Part shown: positions 36,727-45,059 of the stretch, piece by piece
Layout: each line of letters begins with the position of its first letter
Numbering within the stretch: position 1 is the stretch's first letter
Origin: Halomonas elongata DSM 2581
Lineage (GTDB): Bacteria > Pseudomonadota > Gammaproteobacteria > Pseudomonadales > Halomonadaceae
Direction: 5' to 3'
Assembly (NCBI RefSeq): GCF_000196875.2
Contig: NC_014532.2
Location: 806,001-870,000 of the forward strand
DNA: 64,000 nt
Program-made: the position numbers and the translations under genes
The notes under the pieces: generated by a model
Databases searched by the model: none
Seen by the model: only the letters and a program-made list of their open reading frames with translations
Told to the model about the DNA's origin: nothing

Positions 36727-37587
36727 GTGAATACGCAGTTATTGACCTGGCGCGACCGCTTCGAACGTATCCGCGCCAACAAGATCTTCGAGACGGTGGT
36801 CATTGCCATCATCATCGTCTCGGCCCTGCTGATCGGCGCCAAAACCTACGAGGAAACCAGCCGCTTTCACTATTGGCTGCTGGCGCTGGACATGGCGGTC
36901 ACGGTGTTCTTCCTAGTGGAGATCCTGATTCGCATGGCGGCGGAGAAACGCCTGCGTGACTTCTTCAAGCAGGGCTGGAATGTCTTTGATTTTCTGATCG
37001 TCACGGCGAGCCTGATTCCGGTGGGTGAGTCGGACATGGTCCTGCTGGCGCGATTGCTGAGGATCTTCCGCGTATTGCGGCTGGTCTCGATGATTCCCGA
37101 GCTGCGCATGCTGATGGCCGCGCTGGTCAAGTCGATACCACGCATGGGCTATGTGGCGTTGTTGATGTTCATCATCTTCTATATCTACGCCGCGATAGGC
37201 AGTTTCCTGTTTGCCGATGTCGACGATTATCTCTGGGGCAATATCGCCGTTGCCATGCTGACATTGTTTCGCATCGCGACCTTCGAGGACTGGACCGATA
37301 TCATGTATGCCACCCAGGAAGACTTCTCCTGGAGCTGGCTGTATTACCTGACGTTCATCTTCCTCACCGCCTTCATTTTCCTGAACATGATGATCGGCAT
37401 CGTGCTGGATGTGATGCAGAAGGAAAGTATGGCGATCGAGCTGGAAAGTGGCGAGGGAGAGGCCGCCGAGATACAGGGCCTGCGGGGCGATGTGCGCGAA
37501 TTGCGCGAACAGGTGACGAGACTGGAGAGCTTGCTGATCCAGCAGAATGAGGCCTCGTCATCCAGAAGGCTGACGGACGAATCCTGA
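36727..37587 (+). CDS. Bacterial voltage-gated cation channel (NaChBac/BacNav-like)
   Basis: A 286-residue protein that would form a homotetrameric channel. S1-S4 make a voltage sensor, with S4 carrying four arginines at three-residue steps (Arg109, 112, 115, 118 in ARLLRIFRVLRLV). S5, a pore loop and S6 follow. The selectivity filter reads T185-F-E-D-W189, where typical bacterial sodium channels have TLESW. The extra aspartate could favour calcium or change selectivity. A C-terminal coiled coil (about 250-272, with LRGDVRELREQVTRLESLL) fits the family's tetramerisation bundle. GTG start; GAGAGGAGC lies just upstream. Confidence 0.88.
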   Translation: MNTQLLTWRDRFERIRANKIFETVVIAIIIVSALLIGAKTYEETSRFHYWLLALDMAVTVFFLVEILIRMAAEKRLRDFFKQGWNVFDFLIVTASLIPVGESDMVLLARLLRIFRVLRLVSMIPELRMLMAALVKSIPRMGYVALLMFIIFYIYAAIGSFLFADVDDYLWGNIAVAMLTLFRIATFEDWTDIMYATQEDFSWSWLYYLTFIFLTAFIFLNMMIGIVLDVMQKESMAIELESGEGEAAEIQGLRGDVRELREQVTRLESLLIQQNEASSSRRLTDES

Positions 37588-37612
37588 CGATTCAGGGAAC
37601 GGATCCAGCCGG

Positions 37613-37631
37613 GTGACCCTCCAAGGGTCAC
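37613..37631 (+). terminator. Hairpin between channel and protease genes
   Basis: Perfect 8-bp stem GTGACCCT/AGGGTCAC with loop CCA. There is no T-run, so termination is uncertain. Confidence 0.35.
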
Positions 37632-37667
37632 TGATCATGCCCGGATGGACTGCCAAGGAGGACGTGC

Positions 37668-38711
37668 ATGAAGACTGACCAGCAGCTGCCGATTCGCCCC
37701 TTCTTACCGCCTTACCTGCTCGAGCGCATCGCCGGTTCGAGCGATGCCCGACGGCGCGATCGCGCCTACCGCACGCTTCATGATGACCAGGGGTTGCGTG
37801 CCAGGGCCGGCACTGCCGAACTGCCGGAAGGCAGTTCGCGACGCGGTGAGCCCGTGCGTCATGTCCACTCCGCCGGTCATGCCCGCGAGCTGCCGGGCGA
37901 GCGGGTGCGCAGCGAGGGCCAACCGGCCAGTGGCGACCCCGCCGTCGACGAGGCCTACGAAGGCCTGGGCGCGACTTATCGGCTCTACTGGGACGTGTTC
38001 CAGCGTCATTCTCTGGACGACCGCGGCATGGCGCTGCTGGCCACCGTGCATTATGGCCAGGAATACGAGAACGCCTTCTGGGACGGCCGGCAGATGGTGT
38101 TCGGTGATGGGGATGGGGAGCTCTTCAAGCGTTTCACCATCTCGCTGGATATCATCGCCCATGAGCTGACCCATGGCGTGATCCAGCACGAGGCCGCGCT
38201 GGTCTACGCGGATCAGGCCGGGGCCCTCAATGAGTCCCTGGCGGACGTCTTCGGTAGCTTGGTCAAGCAGTATCGGCGGGGCCAGGACGTCGAGAGCGCC
38301 GACTGGCTGATCGGCGCCGATCTGTTCACCGAACGGGTCGAGGGGCGTGCGCTGCGTTCCATGGCTGCGCCGGGCACCGCCTATGACGATCCGCTCCTGG
38401 GGCGTGATCCGCAGCCAGGCCACATGCGGGATTTCGTCGACACCCGTGACGACAACGGCGGTGTGCACATCAACTCGGGTATTCCCAATCGGGCCTTCCA
38501 CCTCGCTGCCATGGCGCTGGGCGGGAATGCCTGGGAAGCAGCAGGGCCTGTCTGGTACGACACTCTCGTCGACGAGCGCCTGGCCCGGGATAGCGACTTC
38601 GTCGCCTTTGCCGAACTGACCCTGGACAATGCCGAGCGGCGTTTCGGCGCCGATGGCCACGTTGTACAGGCGGTGCGTGAGGCCTGGCGCGAGGTGGGGG
38701 TACTGTCGTGA
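37668..38711 (+). CDS. M4-family metallopeptidase, protealysin-like
   Basis: A 347-residue thermolysin-type zinc protease with no signal peptide. The short N-terminal propeptide has the protealysin-group motif PPYLLERIA (residues 14-22). Zinc is bound by H165ELTH169 and Glu189 (ALNESLADVFG); the transition-state histidine lies in GGVHINSGIPNRAF. The catalytic domain is complete (YWDVFQRHSLDDRGMAL, HYGQEYENAFWDG). Protealysins stay cytoplasmic or leave by an unknown route. The next gene overlaps it by four bases and encodes an emfourin-like inhibitor, a pairing known from Serratia. Confidence 0.93.
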   Translation: MKTDQQLPIRPFLPPYLLERIAGSSDARRRDRAYRTLHDDQGLRARAGTAELPEGSSRRGEPVRHVHSAGHARELPGERVRSEGQPASGDPAVDEAYEGLGATYRLYWDVFQRHSLDDRGMALLATVHYGQEYENAFWDGRQMVFGDGDGELFKRFTISLDIIAHELTHGVIQHEAALVYADQAGALNESLADVFGSLVKQYRRGQDVESADWLIGADLFTERVEGRALRSMAAPGTAYDDPLLGRDPQPGHMRDFVDTRDDNGGVHINSGIPNRAFHLAAMALGGNAWEAAGPVWYDTLVDERLARDSDFVAFAELTLDNAERRFGADGHVVQAVREAWREVGVLS

Positions 38712-39064
38712 ACGCCAAGGACGCCGCTCCACGCCTGACGGCCACCAGTGTGCTGCGGCTGAGTCGTGAAGGTGGCGTGGCGCATATGCCGGGCCTGGCC
38801 AGGCCGCGTCGGATTCGCTGCGACCGTTGCAGCGAGGCGCAGCGCGCCGAACTTCAGGCCCTGCTGGATGAGGCGGTGAGATACGGCGAGTGCCAGGCAC
38901 CGGGGACCGATCGGCGCATCTTGCATCTGGGCGTGGAAGAGGGCGACGAGATGCCGATCTGGACCCTGAGTGTCGCCGAGGACTCCGTACCCGAGACCTT
39001 GCTGCGCTGGTGGCGTCTTGCCGTCGAGGATGCGTTTTCGTCGGATGACGGCGACCCTGCTTGA
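38708..39064 (+). CDS. Emfourin-like protealysin inhibitor
   Basis: A 118-residue small protein. The N-terminal beta segment VLRLSREGGVAHMPGL, the helix AQRAELQALLDEAVRYGE, and the C-terminal half with WTLSVAEDSVPETLLRWWRL match the layout of emfourin (M4 protease inhibitor) proteins: an SREGG-type strand, an E/L-rich helix and a late aromatic region. GTG start overlaps the protease stop (GTGA), so it is co-translated in stoichiometry with its presumed target. The identification rests mainly on gene position plus weak motif likeness. Confidence 0.72.
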   Translation: MNAKDAAPRLTATSVLRLSREGGVAHMPGLARPRRIRCDRCSEAQRAELQALLDEAVRYGECQAPGTDRRILHLGVEEGDEMPIWTLSVAEDSVPETLLRWWRLAVEDAFSSDDGDPA

Positions 39065-39095
39065 CACGGGCCTCGAGTCCTGATTCTCTAGAGGC

Positions 39096-39152
39096 ATGAA
39101 CACGACATCGTACAACCTCGTTCTCGACCTACGACTACTAGCCCGCCGCTGA
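39096..39152 (+). CDS. leuA leader peptide (leucine-rich)
   Basis: An 18-codon ORF, MNTTSYNLVLDLRLLARR, with AGAGGC six bases before its ATG. Five of 18 codons are leucine (CTC, CTC, CTA, CTA, CTA), the CTA codons being rare in this GC-rich genome. It lies 220 bases before leuA. This is the classic design of a leucine-sensing attenuation peptide: slow decoding under leucine shortage would let the ribosome stall inside the structured RNA. Confidence 0.75.
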   Translation: MNTTSYNLVLDLRLLARR

Positions 39153-39331
39153 GCGCGCCGGGCGACGGCGCTTGCGTCGCCCATTCGTAAGTCGATAACG
39201 AGGTTGTTCCATGTCCACTGTCATCACCAATGCCGACATCGCCGTTTTTCGTGACGCCATCATTGGTCGTCGGCGCGAAGCGCGAACCGAATTTCCCGAC
39301 GCCCCGTCTGCCTTCCGGCAGGCGGGGCGTC
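39112..39331 (+). promoter_or_regulatory. leuA attenuator RNA structures
   Basis: Bases 39112-39133, inside the leader-peptide leucine codons, pair with 39186-39207 at 20 of 22 positions. They enclose hairpin GGGCGACG/CGTCGCCC (39160-39182). Further on is a 15-bp stem with loop TTCC at 39298-39331 (GACGCCCCG with CGGGGCGTC, CTGCC with GGCAG), followed by only a weak T-run. The long pairing also hides the GAGG ribosome site of the second small ORF at 39211. A ribosome stalled at the leucine codons would release it. Confidence 0.65.
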
Positions 39332-39375
39332 GTCGTTTGTCACCAGCCACTGCCCCAGGGAGAACGCCGTCATGA
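39211..39375 (+). CDS. Second small ORF in leuA leader, coupled to leuA
   Basis: A 54-codon ORF beginning [20 protein letters not shown]. Its ATG has GAGG seven bases upstream, and its stop TGA overlaps the first leuA ATG (ATGA). The 39298-39331 stem lies within it. Its product has no recognised homologue; the role may be translation coupling rather than the peptide itself. It may also be a chance open frame. Confidence 0.4.
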   Translation: MSTVITNADIAVFRDAIIGRRREARTEFPDAPSAFRQAGRRRLSPATAPGRTPS

Positions 39376-41078
39376 TGCTCGATAACCCCTCCACCAAGTA
39401 CCGCCCCTTCGTGGCCGTCGATCTGCCGGACCGGCAGTGGCCCAACCGGCGCATCGAGACGCCACCCCAGTGGTGCGCCGTCGATCTGCGCGACGGCAAT
39501 CAGGCGCTCATCGATCCGATGGATCAGGAGCGCAAGCAGCGCTTCTTCGACCTGCTGGTGAAGATCGGCTTCAAGCAGATCGAGGTGGGCTTTCCCTCGG
39601 CGTCGCAGACCGACTTCGACTTCGTGCGTTCGTTGATCGAGGACGACAAAGTTCCGGACGACGTCACCATCCAGGTGCTGACCCAGGCGCGCCCGCATCT
39701 CATCGATCGCACCTTCGAGGCTCTGAAGGGCGCCAAGAACGCCATCGTCCACGTCTACAATGCCACCGACCCGGTGTTCCGCCGCGTGGTATTCAACGTC
39801 GACAAGGCCGAGTGCATCCAGATCGCCGTGGACGCCACGACACGCATCCGCGAGCACATGGCGGCGGCACCGGAGACCAACTGGACCTTCCAGTACTCTC
39901 CGGAACTGTTCTCCACCACCGAGATGGATTTCGCGGTGCAGATCGTCGACAAGGTCAGCGAGACGTTCGGCCCCACCGTCGAGGCGCCGATGATCGTCAA
40001 CCTGCCGGCCACCGTGGAGTGCGCGACCCCCAACAACTATGCCGACCAGATCGAATGGTTCTGCCGCCACGTCGCTCAGCGCGATTGCCTGATCGTCAGT
40101 GTTCACCCGCACAACGACCGGGGGACCGGCGTCGCCGCGGCCGAGCTTGCCGTGATGGCCGGTGCCGACCGTGTCGAGGGCTGCCTGTTCGGTAACGGCG
40201 AGCGCACCGGCAATGTCGACCTCGTCACCCTGGCCATGAACCTCTATACCCAGGGCGTTCACCCGGGGCTCGATTTCTCCAACATCACGCCGATCATGCG
40301 TGAGGTGGAATACTGCAACCAGCTGCCGGTGCATCCGCGTCATCCCTATGTCGGCGACCTGGTGTTCACCGCCTTCTCCGGCTCCCACCAGGACGCCATC
40401 AAGAAGGGCATGGCGGCACGTCGCGAGGACCCCGATGGCGTCTGGGCGGTGCCCTATCTGCCCATCGATCCGCTGGACGTCGGGCGCAGCTATGAGGCGG
40501 TGATTCGCGTCAACAGCCAGTCCGGCAAGGGCGGTGTGTCCTATCTGCTGGAACAGGAGCACGGCATCGAGCTGCCGCGTCGGCTGTCCATCGAATTCAG
40601 CCAGGTGGTCCAGGAAGTCGCCGACCGGCTGGGCCGCGAGATCACGTCCGAGATGATCTATCAGGCCTTCCGCGACGAGTACCTGGAGAAGGACCGGCCC
40701 TTCGCCCTGGCCAGCCATCGCATGTCCTCGGAGCCCGACAGCCCGGTGGTGAATCTCGAGGCGACCATCGAGGAAGATGGAGCCCGGCGGACCATCCAGG
40801 GGCAGGGCAACGGCCCGCTGGCCGCCTTCATCAAGTCGCTGGCCGCCGAAGGGCATGACGTGGAAATCATCGATTACCACGAACATTCCCGGGGGCAGGG
40901 GGCCGACGCCGAGGCGATCGCCTATGTCGAGGTACGCATCAACGGCGAGGCCGTATTCGGGGTCGGCACCGATGAAAGCATCACCAGCGCCTCGATCAAG
41001 GGCGTGCTGAGCGCCATCAACCGGCAACTCTCCACCGAAGCGCCAGCGCCCAACGTCACCGCCGAAACCCTGGCCTGA
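39372..41078 (+). CDS. leuA: 2-isopropylmalate synthase
   Basis: A 568-residue enzyme condensing acetyl-CoA with 2-ketoisovalerate, the first committed step to leucine; the long LeuA type found in pseudomonads and actinobacteria. The catalytic TIM barrel starts with [17 protein letters not shown] and includes [18 protein letters not shown] and [16 protein letters not shown] (metal-binding histidines). The C-terminal domain (from about residue 430) is the leucine-feedback LeuA dimer domain. AGGGAGA precedes two adjacent ATGs (39372 and 39375); the first overlaps the small upstream ORF. Confidence 0.97.
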   Translation: MMLDNPSTKYRPFVAVDLPDRQWPNRRIETPPQWCAVDLRDGNQALIDPMDQERKQRFFDLLVKIGFKQIEVGFPSASQTDFDFVRSLIEDDKVPDDVTIQVLTQARPHLIDRTFEALKGAKNAIVHVYNATDPVFRRVVFNVDKAECIQIAVDATTRIREHMAAAPETNWTFQYSPELFSTTEMDFAVQIVDKVSETFGPTVEAPMIVNLPATVECATPNNYADQIEWFCRHVAQRDCLIVSVHPHNDRGTGVAAAELAVMAGADRVEGCLFGNGERTGNVDLVTLAMNLYTQGVHPGLDFSNITPIMREVEYCNQLPVHPRHPYVGDLVFTAFSGSHQDAIKKGMAARREDPDGVWAVPYLPIDPLDVGRSYEAVIRVNSQSGKGGVSYLLEQEHGIELPRRLSIEFSQVVQEVADRLGREITSEMIYQAFRDEYLEKDRPFALASHRMSSEPDSPVVNLEATIEEDGARRTIQGQGNGPLAAFIKSLAAEGHDVEIIDYHEHSRGQGADAEAIAYVEVRINGEAVFGVGTDESITSASIKGVLSAINRQLSTEAPAPNVTAETLA

Positions 41079-41188
41079 CCCGGCTGCGCCGGGCTCAGGC
41101 CAGCGGTAAGCTTTAAGCTGTAAGTCAAAACCCCCAAGGTATCGCCTGGGGGTTTTCTTATCGCTTACGGCTTACAGCTTATAGCTTA
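41079..41188. repeat. Heptad inverted-repeat element F with terminator core (leuA-epmB)
   Basis: Hairpin CCCGGC-TGC-GCCGGG (41079-41093) directly follows the leuA stop. Left heptads are GCGGTAA (41103), GCTTTAA (41110) and GCTGTAA (41117), then GTCAAAACCCCC. The core is a terminator. Right heptads are TTATCGC (41158), TTACGGC (41165), TTACAGC (41172) and TTATAGC (41179), then TTA, which is the epmB stop codon on the other strand. Confidence 0.85.
41127..41157. terminator. Bidirectional terminator between leuA and epmB
   Basis: AAAACCCCC pairs with GGGGGTTTT around a short inner AGG/CCT stem, flanked by A- and T-runs on the two sides. It forms the core of repeat element F. Confidence 0.85.
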
Positions 41189-42202
41189 GATCGGCGTCTT
41201 GCTGGCTTCTCCGGGGATTTCCCGTACCAGCGTCGGCATCAGAAAGCCGGGCAGTTCGCGACGCATCGCGTCGACCAGCGTTCTCGCCGTGTCGTCGTCG
41301 ATCTCGAAATGGGCGGCGCCGTCGACCGGATCCAGCACGTGCAGGTAGTAGGGCAGCACATCGGCCTCGAACAGCCGTTCGGAGAGGGCCGTCAGGGTGT
41401 CGACGTCGTCGTTGATGCCGGCCAGCAGCACGCTTTGGTTGAGCAGGGTCACGCCGGCGTCGCGCAGTCGACGGCAGGCGTCGATCACCGCTTCGTCGAT
41501 CTCGTTGGGATGGTTGATGTGCAGAACCACAACCTTCTGCAGTCGTGTGCGGCCCAGCCAGTCGAGCAGGGCGCCGTCGATGCGGTCGGGGATCACCACC
41601 GGCAGGCGGGTGTGGATGCGCAGTCGCTTGAGGTGGGGGATTGCCTCGAGTTGTTCCACCAGCCAGCCGAGCTGGCGATCGTTGGCCGCCAACGGGTCGC
41701 CGCCGGAGAGAATGGCTTCGCGGATCGAAGCGTCGCCGCGCAGGTAGTCCAGGGTGTCGGCCCACTGGGCGCGGGATGGGGCATTCTCGTCGTAAGGGAA
41801 ATGCCGGCGAAAGCAGTAGCGACAGTTGATCGCACAGGCGGGACTGGCGATCAACAGCACGCGTCCGGCGTACTTGTGGATCAGGCCGCGCCTGGGCGTA
41901 TGTTCGCGCTCTTCCAGCGGGTCGGTGACGAAGCCCGGTGTCGAGTGGCTTTCCTCGTCCAGGGGCAGTACCTGTCGCAGCAGGGGGTCGTGTGGGTCGC
42001 CCGGGCGGATACGTGCCAGGTAGGCCTCCGGTACGCGCACTTCGAACAGCGCGTGGCCGGTTTCGGCGCCGGGCCACCAGCGCTTCTCCAGCCCCAGGCG
42101 ACGGCACAGCTCGCGAGGGTCGCGAATGGCACCACTGAGCTGGGTCTGCCATGAGCCCGCCGTGGTGGAGCACTGCAAAGAAAGGGGGCTTCGGGTTATC
42201 AT
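41186..42202 (-). CDS. epmB: EF-P (R)-beta-lysine-forming aminomutase
   Basis: A 338-residue radical-SAM enzyme that converts (S)-alpha-lysine to (R)-beta-lysine for EF-P modification. The radical-SAM cysteines are in ASPACAINCRYCFRRHFPY. PLP-lysine and lysine 2,3-aminomutase features include EAILSGGDPLAANDRQL, LRIHTRLPVVIPDRI, HINHPNEID, LLNQSVLLAGINDD and YYLHVLDPVDGAAHFEI. ATG at 42202 gives a length like E. coli EpmB; the longer open reading upstream runs antisense to efp and is not real. Divergent from efp; its stop lies in a repeat heptad. Confidence 0.95.
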   Translation of the reverse strand: MITRSPLSLQCSTTAGSWQTQLSGAIRDPRELCRRLGLEKRWWPGAETGHALFEVRVPEAYLARIRPGDPHDPLLRQVLPLDEESHSTPGFVTDPLEEREHTPRRGLIHKYAGRVLLIASPACAINCRYCFRRHFPYDENAPSRAQWADTLDYLRGDASIREAILSGGDPLAANDRQLGWLVEQLEAIPHLKRLRIHTRLPVVIPDRIDGALLDWLGRTRLQKVVVLHINHPNEIDEAVIDACRRLRDAGVTLLNQSVLLAGINDDVDTLTALSERLFEADVLPYYLHVLDPVDGAAHFEIDDDTARTLVDAMRRELPGFLMPTLVREIPGEASKTPI

Positions 42203-42310
42203 GCGCGACACCAGTCGATACGTGCGAGGGTCTGGCCCTCGAAACATGTTTCTTGCTTGCGCGCGCCCTCGACCTCGGTCGGCGGCGCGCTCGAATATGG
42301 GTAAAACATC

Positions 42311-42877
42311 ATGGCGAACTATTCTACCAACGAATTCAAGGGCGGTCTGAAGGTCATGCTGGATGGCGATCCCTGCGCCATCCTCGAGAACGACTACGTC
42401 AAGCCGGGCAAGGGCCAGGCCTTCAATCGGGTCAAGCTGCGCAACCTGATGACCGGTCGTGTCTGGGAGCGCACTTTCAAGTCCGGCGAATCCCTGGAAG
42501 GTGCCGATGTTCTCGAGCTGGACATGGAATACCTGTATACCGACGGGGAGATGTGGTACTTCATGCTCAATGACGGCTCCTTCGAGCAGTACCCGGTGGA
42601 GAAGAAGGCCCTGGGCGACACCGAGAAGTGGCTCAAGGAGCAGGTGGTCTACACCGTCACGCTGTGGAACGACAATGTCATCAACGTCACGCCGCCGAAC
42701 TTCATCGAGCTCGAGGTGACCGAGACCGATCCCGGCCTCAAGGGTGACACGGCCCAGGGGGGCTCCAAGCCGGCCACGCTTTCCTCCGGCGCCGTGGTGC
42801 GCGTGCCCCTGTTCATCAACGAGGGCGAGGTGTTGAAGGTGGATACCCGTACCGGCGAATACGTTTCCCGCGCGTGA
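42311..42877 (+). CDS. efp: Elongation factor P
   Basis: A 188-residue tRNA-shaped factor that rescues ribosomes stalled at polyproline. The KOW-like domain has [30 protein letters not shown], with Lys34 in KPGKGQ as the site for beta-lysylation by EpmA/EpmB, both encoded beside it. The C-terminal OB domain signature is [35 protein letters not shown]. The presence of K34 and EpmAB indicates beta-lysyl rather than rhamnosyl modification. Confidence 0.98.
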   Translation: MANYSTNEFKGGLKVMLDGDPCAILENDYVKPGKGQAFNRVKLRNLMTGRVWERTFKSGESLEGADVLELDMEYLYTDGEMWYFMLNDGSFEQYPVEKKALGDTEKWLKEQVVYTVTLWNDNVINVTPPNFIELEVTETDPGLKGDTAQGGSKPATLSSGAVVRVPLFINEGEVLKVDTRTGEYVSRA

Positions 42878-42884
42878 TGAAGGG

Positions 42885-43010
42885 CCCTTCCTGCGCTCGC
42901 TCATACGACGTTGAATCCCGGGACGGCTTGCTCATTTAGCGCTGCTAAACTCCGCCACCTTACCCGGGGTTCGCCTTGTCTGAGCTTCGCTCGGAGAGGG
43001 CGCTAGCCAG
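42885..43010. repeat. Large imperfect palindrome, copy 2
   Basis: After efp, arms CCCTTCCTGCGCTCGCTCA and GAGCTTCGCTCGGAGAGGG, plus CCCGGGA/CCCGGGG inner segments, form an imperfect inverted repeat. It is centred on CTCATTTAGCGCTGCTAAAC, a TTTAG/CTAAA hairpin. The centre matches that of copy 1 after mdh (CTCATTTA...TAAACT). Confidence 0.5.
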
Positions 43011-43026
43011 GAAAATCTTGTCCACG

Positions 43027-43056
43027 AGGCCACATTCTTGCGGGTGTGGCCTTTAT
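43027..43056 (+). terminator. Hairpin before epmA
   Basis: AGGCCACA/TGTGGCCT (loop of 10) followed by TTATC. It could end efp transcription or regulate epmA, as it ends 20 bases before the epmA ATG. Confidence 0.5.
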
Positions 43057-43075
43057 CGTATCTGGGGGAAGTTTG

Positions 43076-44050
43076 ATGGCAACTGACTGGCGGCCCTCGG
43101 CGGAGATCGCGACCCTGCGTGAGCGGGCTCGGTTGATCGGCGAGGTGCGTGCCTTCTTTGCCGAGCATGGCGTGCTGGAGGTGGAAACGCCGGTGCTTGG
43201 CCATGGTGGCAGCACGGACGTGCACTTGGCGTCGTTGTCCTGTGTGGCGACCACGCCGGAAGGGCGTGAACGCCTGTGGTTGCAGACCTCGCCGGAGTTC
43301 CACATGAAGCGACTCCTGGCGGCGGGCAGTGGCCCTATCTTCCAGTTGGCGAGGAGTTTTCGCGATGGCGAAGTGGGGGCACGACACAATCTCGAGTTCA
43401 CCATGCTGGAGTGGTATCGCCCCGGATTCGGCCTGGATGAGCTGATCGAGGAAACGACACGCCTGATCCGGCGAGTGTTGCCCGATGATCCCGGTCCCGT
43501 GCGTCTCCGCCGCTATCGCGAGTTGTTTCGGCATCGGCTCGGGCTCGATCCCTTCACCGAATCCCTGGGCGGGCTGCGTCGCCTGGCGGAGGCTCAGGGC
43601 GGTTTGTCGATGGATGAGGCCGCTCGGGATGAGTGTCTCGACCTGCTGATGAGCCTGGTCATCGAACCCGACCTGGGTCATGAGGGGCTCGATGTGGTGA
43701 TCGATTACCCGGCCGACCAGGCAGCGCTGGCGCGTCGGCACCGCGACCCGGAGGATGGCCAGTGGGTGGCCTCGCGCTTCGAAGTCTATTGTCGGGGGCT
43801 CGAACTGGCCAATGGCTATGACGAACTCACCGATGCCGAGGAGCAGCGGGCACGCTTCGAGGCCGACCAGGCCGCGCGCCGGAGCGCGGGGCTGCCCGAG
43901 GTGGACAGCGACGCGCGGCTGGTGGCGGCGTTGGCCTCGGGCATGCCCGAAGGCAGTGGTGTGGCGCTCGGCCTCGATCGATTGATCCAGCTGGCGCTGG
44001 GCAAGACGAGTGTGGCCGAGGTGATGGCGTTTGCCACACCAAAGGCTTAG
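43076..44050 (+). CDS. epmA: EF-P lysine ligase (GenX/PoxA/YjeA)
   Basis: A 324-residue class II lysyl-tRNA-synthetase paralogue that attaches beta-lysine to Lys34 of EF-P. It has the catalytic core without the anticodon-binding domain. Motif 2 is FQLARSFRDGEVGARHNLEFTMLEWYRPGF and motif 3 is GVALGLDRLIQLALG. The N-terminal segment VRAFFAEHGVLEVETPVLG is typical. ATG at 43076 with GGGGGAAG upstream. Convergent with psd, with no gap. Confidence 0.96.
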   Translation: MATDWRPSAEIATLRERARLIGEVRAFFAEHGVLEVETPVLGHGGSTDVHLASLSCVATTPEGRERLWLQTSPEFHMKRLLAAGSGPIFQLARSFRDGEVGARHNLEFTMLEWYRPGFGLDELIEETTRLIRRVLPDDPGPVRLRRYRELFRHRLGLDPFTESLGGLRRLAEAQGGLSMDEAARDECLDLLMSLVIEPDLGHEGLDVVIDYPADQAALARRHRDPEDGQWVASRFEVYCRGLELANGYDELTDAEEQRARFEADQAARRSAGLPEVDSDARLVAALASGMPEGSGVALGLDRLIQLALGKTSVAEVMAFATPKA

Positions 44051-44938
44051 CTAGACCTGACCTTCGCTCTCCGATTTTTCAGACGACAACGCCTGGGCGG
44101 GCCTGGAAAGGTCGCCCAGACGTTCTCCCATCTGCACCTTGCGTTCCAGTTCCCCGGGAACGAAATCGACCGGTTCGGCGAAGGCCATCACCACGGTGGA
44201 GCCGAGCTTGAAGCGACCCATTTCCTCGCCTTTCTCCAGATGCACCGGGGTGTCGAAGCGGATGCGCTGAACGCCGCTTCGGGGCAGGGGGGTGATCTGG
44301 CCGGCCCAGACGGTCTCGATGCCGGCGACGATCATGGCGCCGACCAGCACCAGGGCCATGGGGCCGTGTTCGGTGTCGAAATGGCAGACCAGGCGTTCGT
44401 TGCGGGCGAACAGCTGGGGGACGTGCCGCGTGGTGGCGGCGTTCACCGAGAACAGTCGGCCAGGCACATAGGTCATCTCGCGCAATGTACCGGTCAGCGG
44501 CATGTGTACGCGGTGATAGTCGCGAGGGGAAAGATAGACGGTGGCGAAGCTGCCGCCGTGGAAACGGGATGCGGCATCGTCGTCGCCGCCGAGCAATTCG
44601 CTGACGGTGAATTCATGCCCCTTGGCCTGGATCAGTCGCCCCGATTCGATAGCGCCGAATCGGGACAGGGTGCCATCGGCGGGCGAGACCAGCCCCTCGC
44701 TGAGCGGGCGGGTGCCTTCCTTCAAGGGGCGGGTGAAGAAGTCGTTGAAGCTGGCATAGGCGCTCGGATCCGGCTGACGAGCCTCGTTCATGTCGACGCC
44801 AAAGCGACGGATGAAGGCGCGGATGGCGAGATCCTTGATCCAGGGTACCCGGCAGTCGGCGAGGCGGCCCACCAGGCGCGACAGGGCATGGTGGGGCAGG
44901 GGGTACTGGATCAGGGCAAAGAGCTTGGCGGGTGTCAC
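44051..44938 (-). CDS. psd: Phosphatidylserine decarboxylase proenzyme
   Basis: A 295-residue membrane-associated enzyme that makes phosphatidylethanolamine. The self-cleavage motif LGST, in [13 protein letters not shown], gives the pyruvoyl cofactor on its serine. Other marks are [44 protein letters not shown] and the downstream V-A-G-I-E-T region. GTG start at 44938. Downstream of rhdA on the same strand, as in Pseudomonas; element G lies between them. Confidence 0.96.
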   Translation of the reverse strand: MTPAKLFALIQYPLPHHALSRLVGRLADCRVPWIKDLAIRAFIRRFGVDMNEARQPDPSAYASFNDFFTRPLKEGTRPLSEGLVSPADGTLSRFGAIESGRLIQAKGHEFTVSELLGGDDDAASRFHGGSFATVYLSPRDYHRVHMPLTGTLREMTYVPGRLFSVNAATTRHVPQLFARNERLVCHFDTEHGPMALVLVGAMIVAGIETVWAGQITPLPRSGVQRIRFDTPVHLEKGEEMGRFKLGSTVVMAFAEPVDFVPGELERKVQMGERLGDLSRPAQALSSEKSESEGQV

Positions 44939-44972
44939 GAAGGGGGCATCCCTCTAAGAATATCGGTGGATC

Positions 44973-45059
44973 CGAGCCGTAAGCTATGGGCTTTGAGCGA
45001 CAAGAAAACCCGCTGCCCCGGCCAGGCCGGTGGCAGCTTCTTGGCTTACGGCTTTTCTA
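44973..45059. repeat. Heptad inverted-repeat element G (rhdA-psd)
   Basis: Left heptads are GCCGTAA (44976), GCTATGG (44983), GCTTTGA (44990) and GCGACAA (44997), then GAAAACCC. The core has GGCCGGTGGCAGCTTC, close to the core of element B. Right heptads are TTACGGC (45046) and TTTTCTA (45053). The complement of TTA at 45046 is the rhdA stop codon. Confidence 0.72.

Noticed and set aside
42203..42904. Extension of the epmB frame upstream to 42904
   Set aside because: The added part runs antisense through efp and has no homology to EpmB; the ATG at 42202 gives the normal family length.
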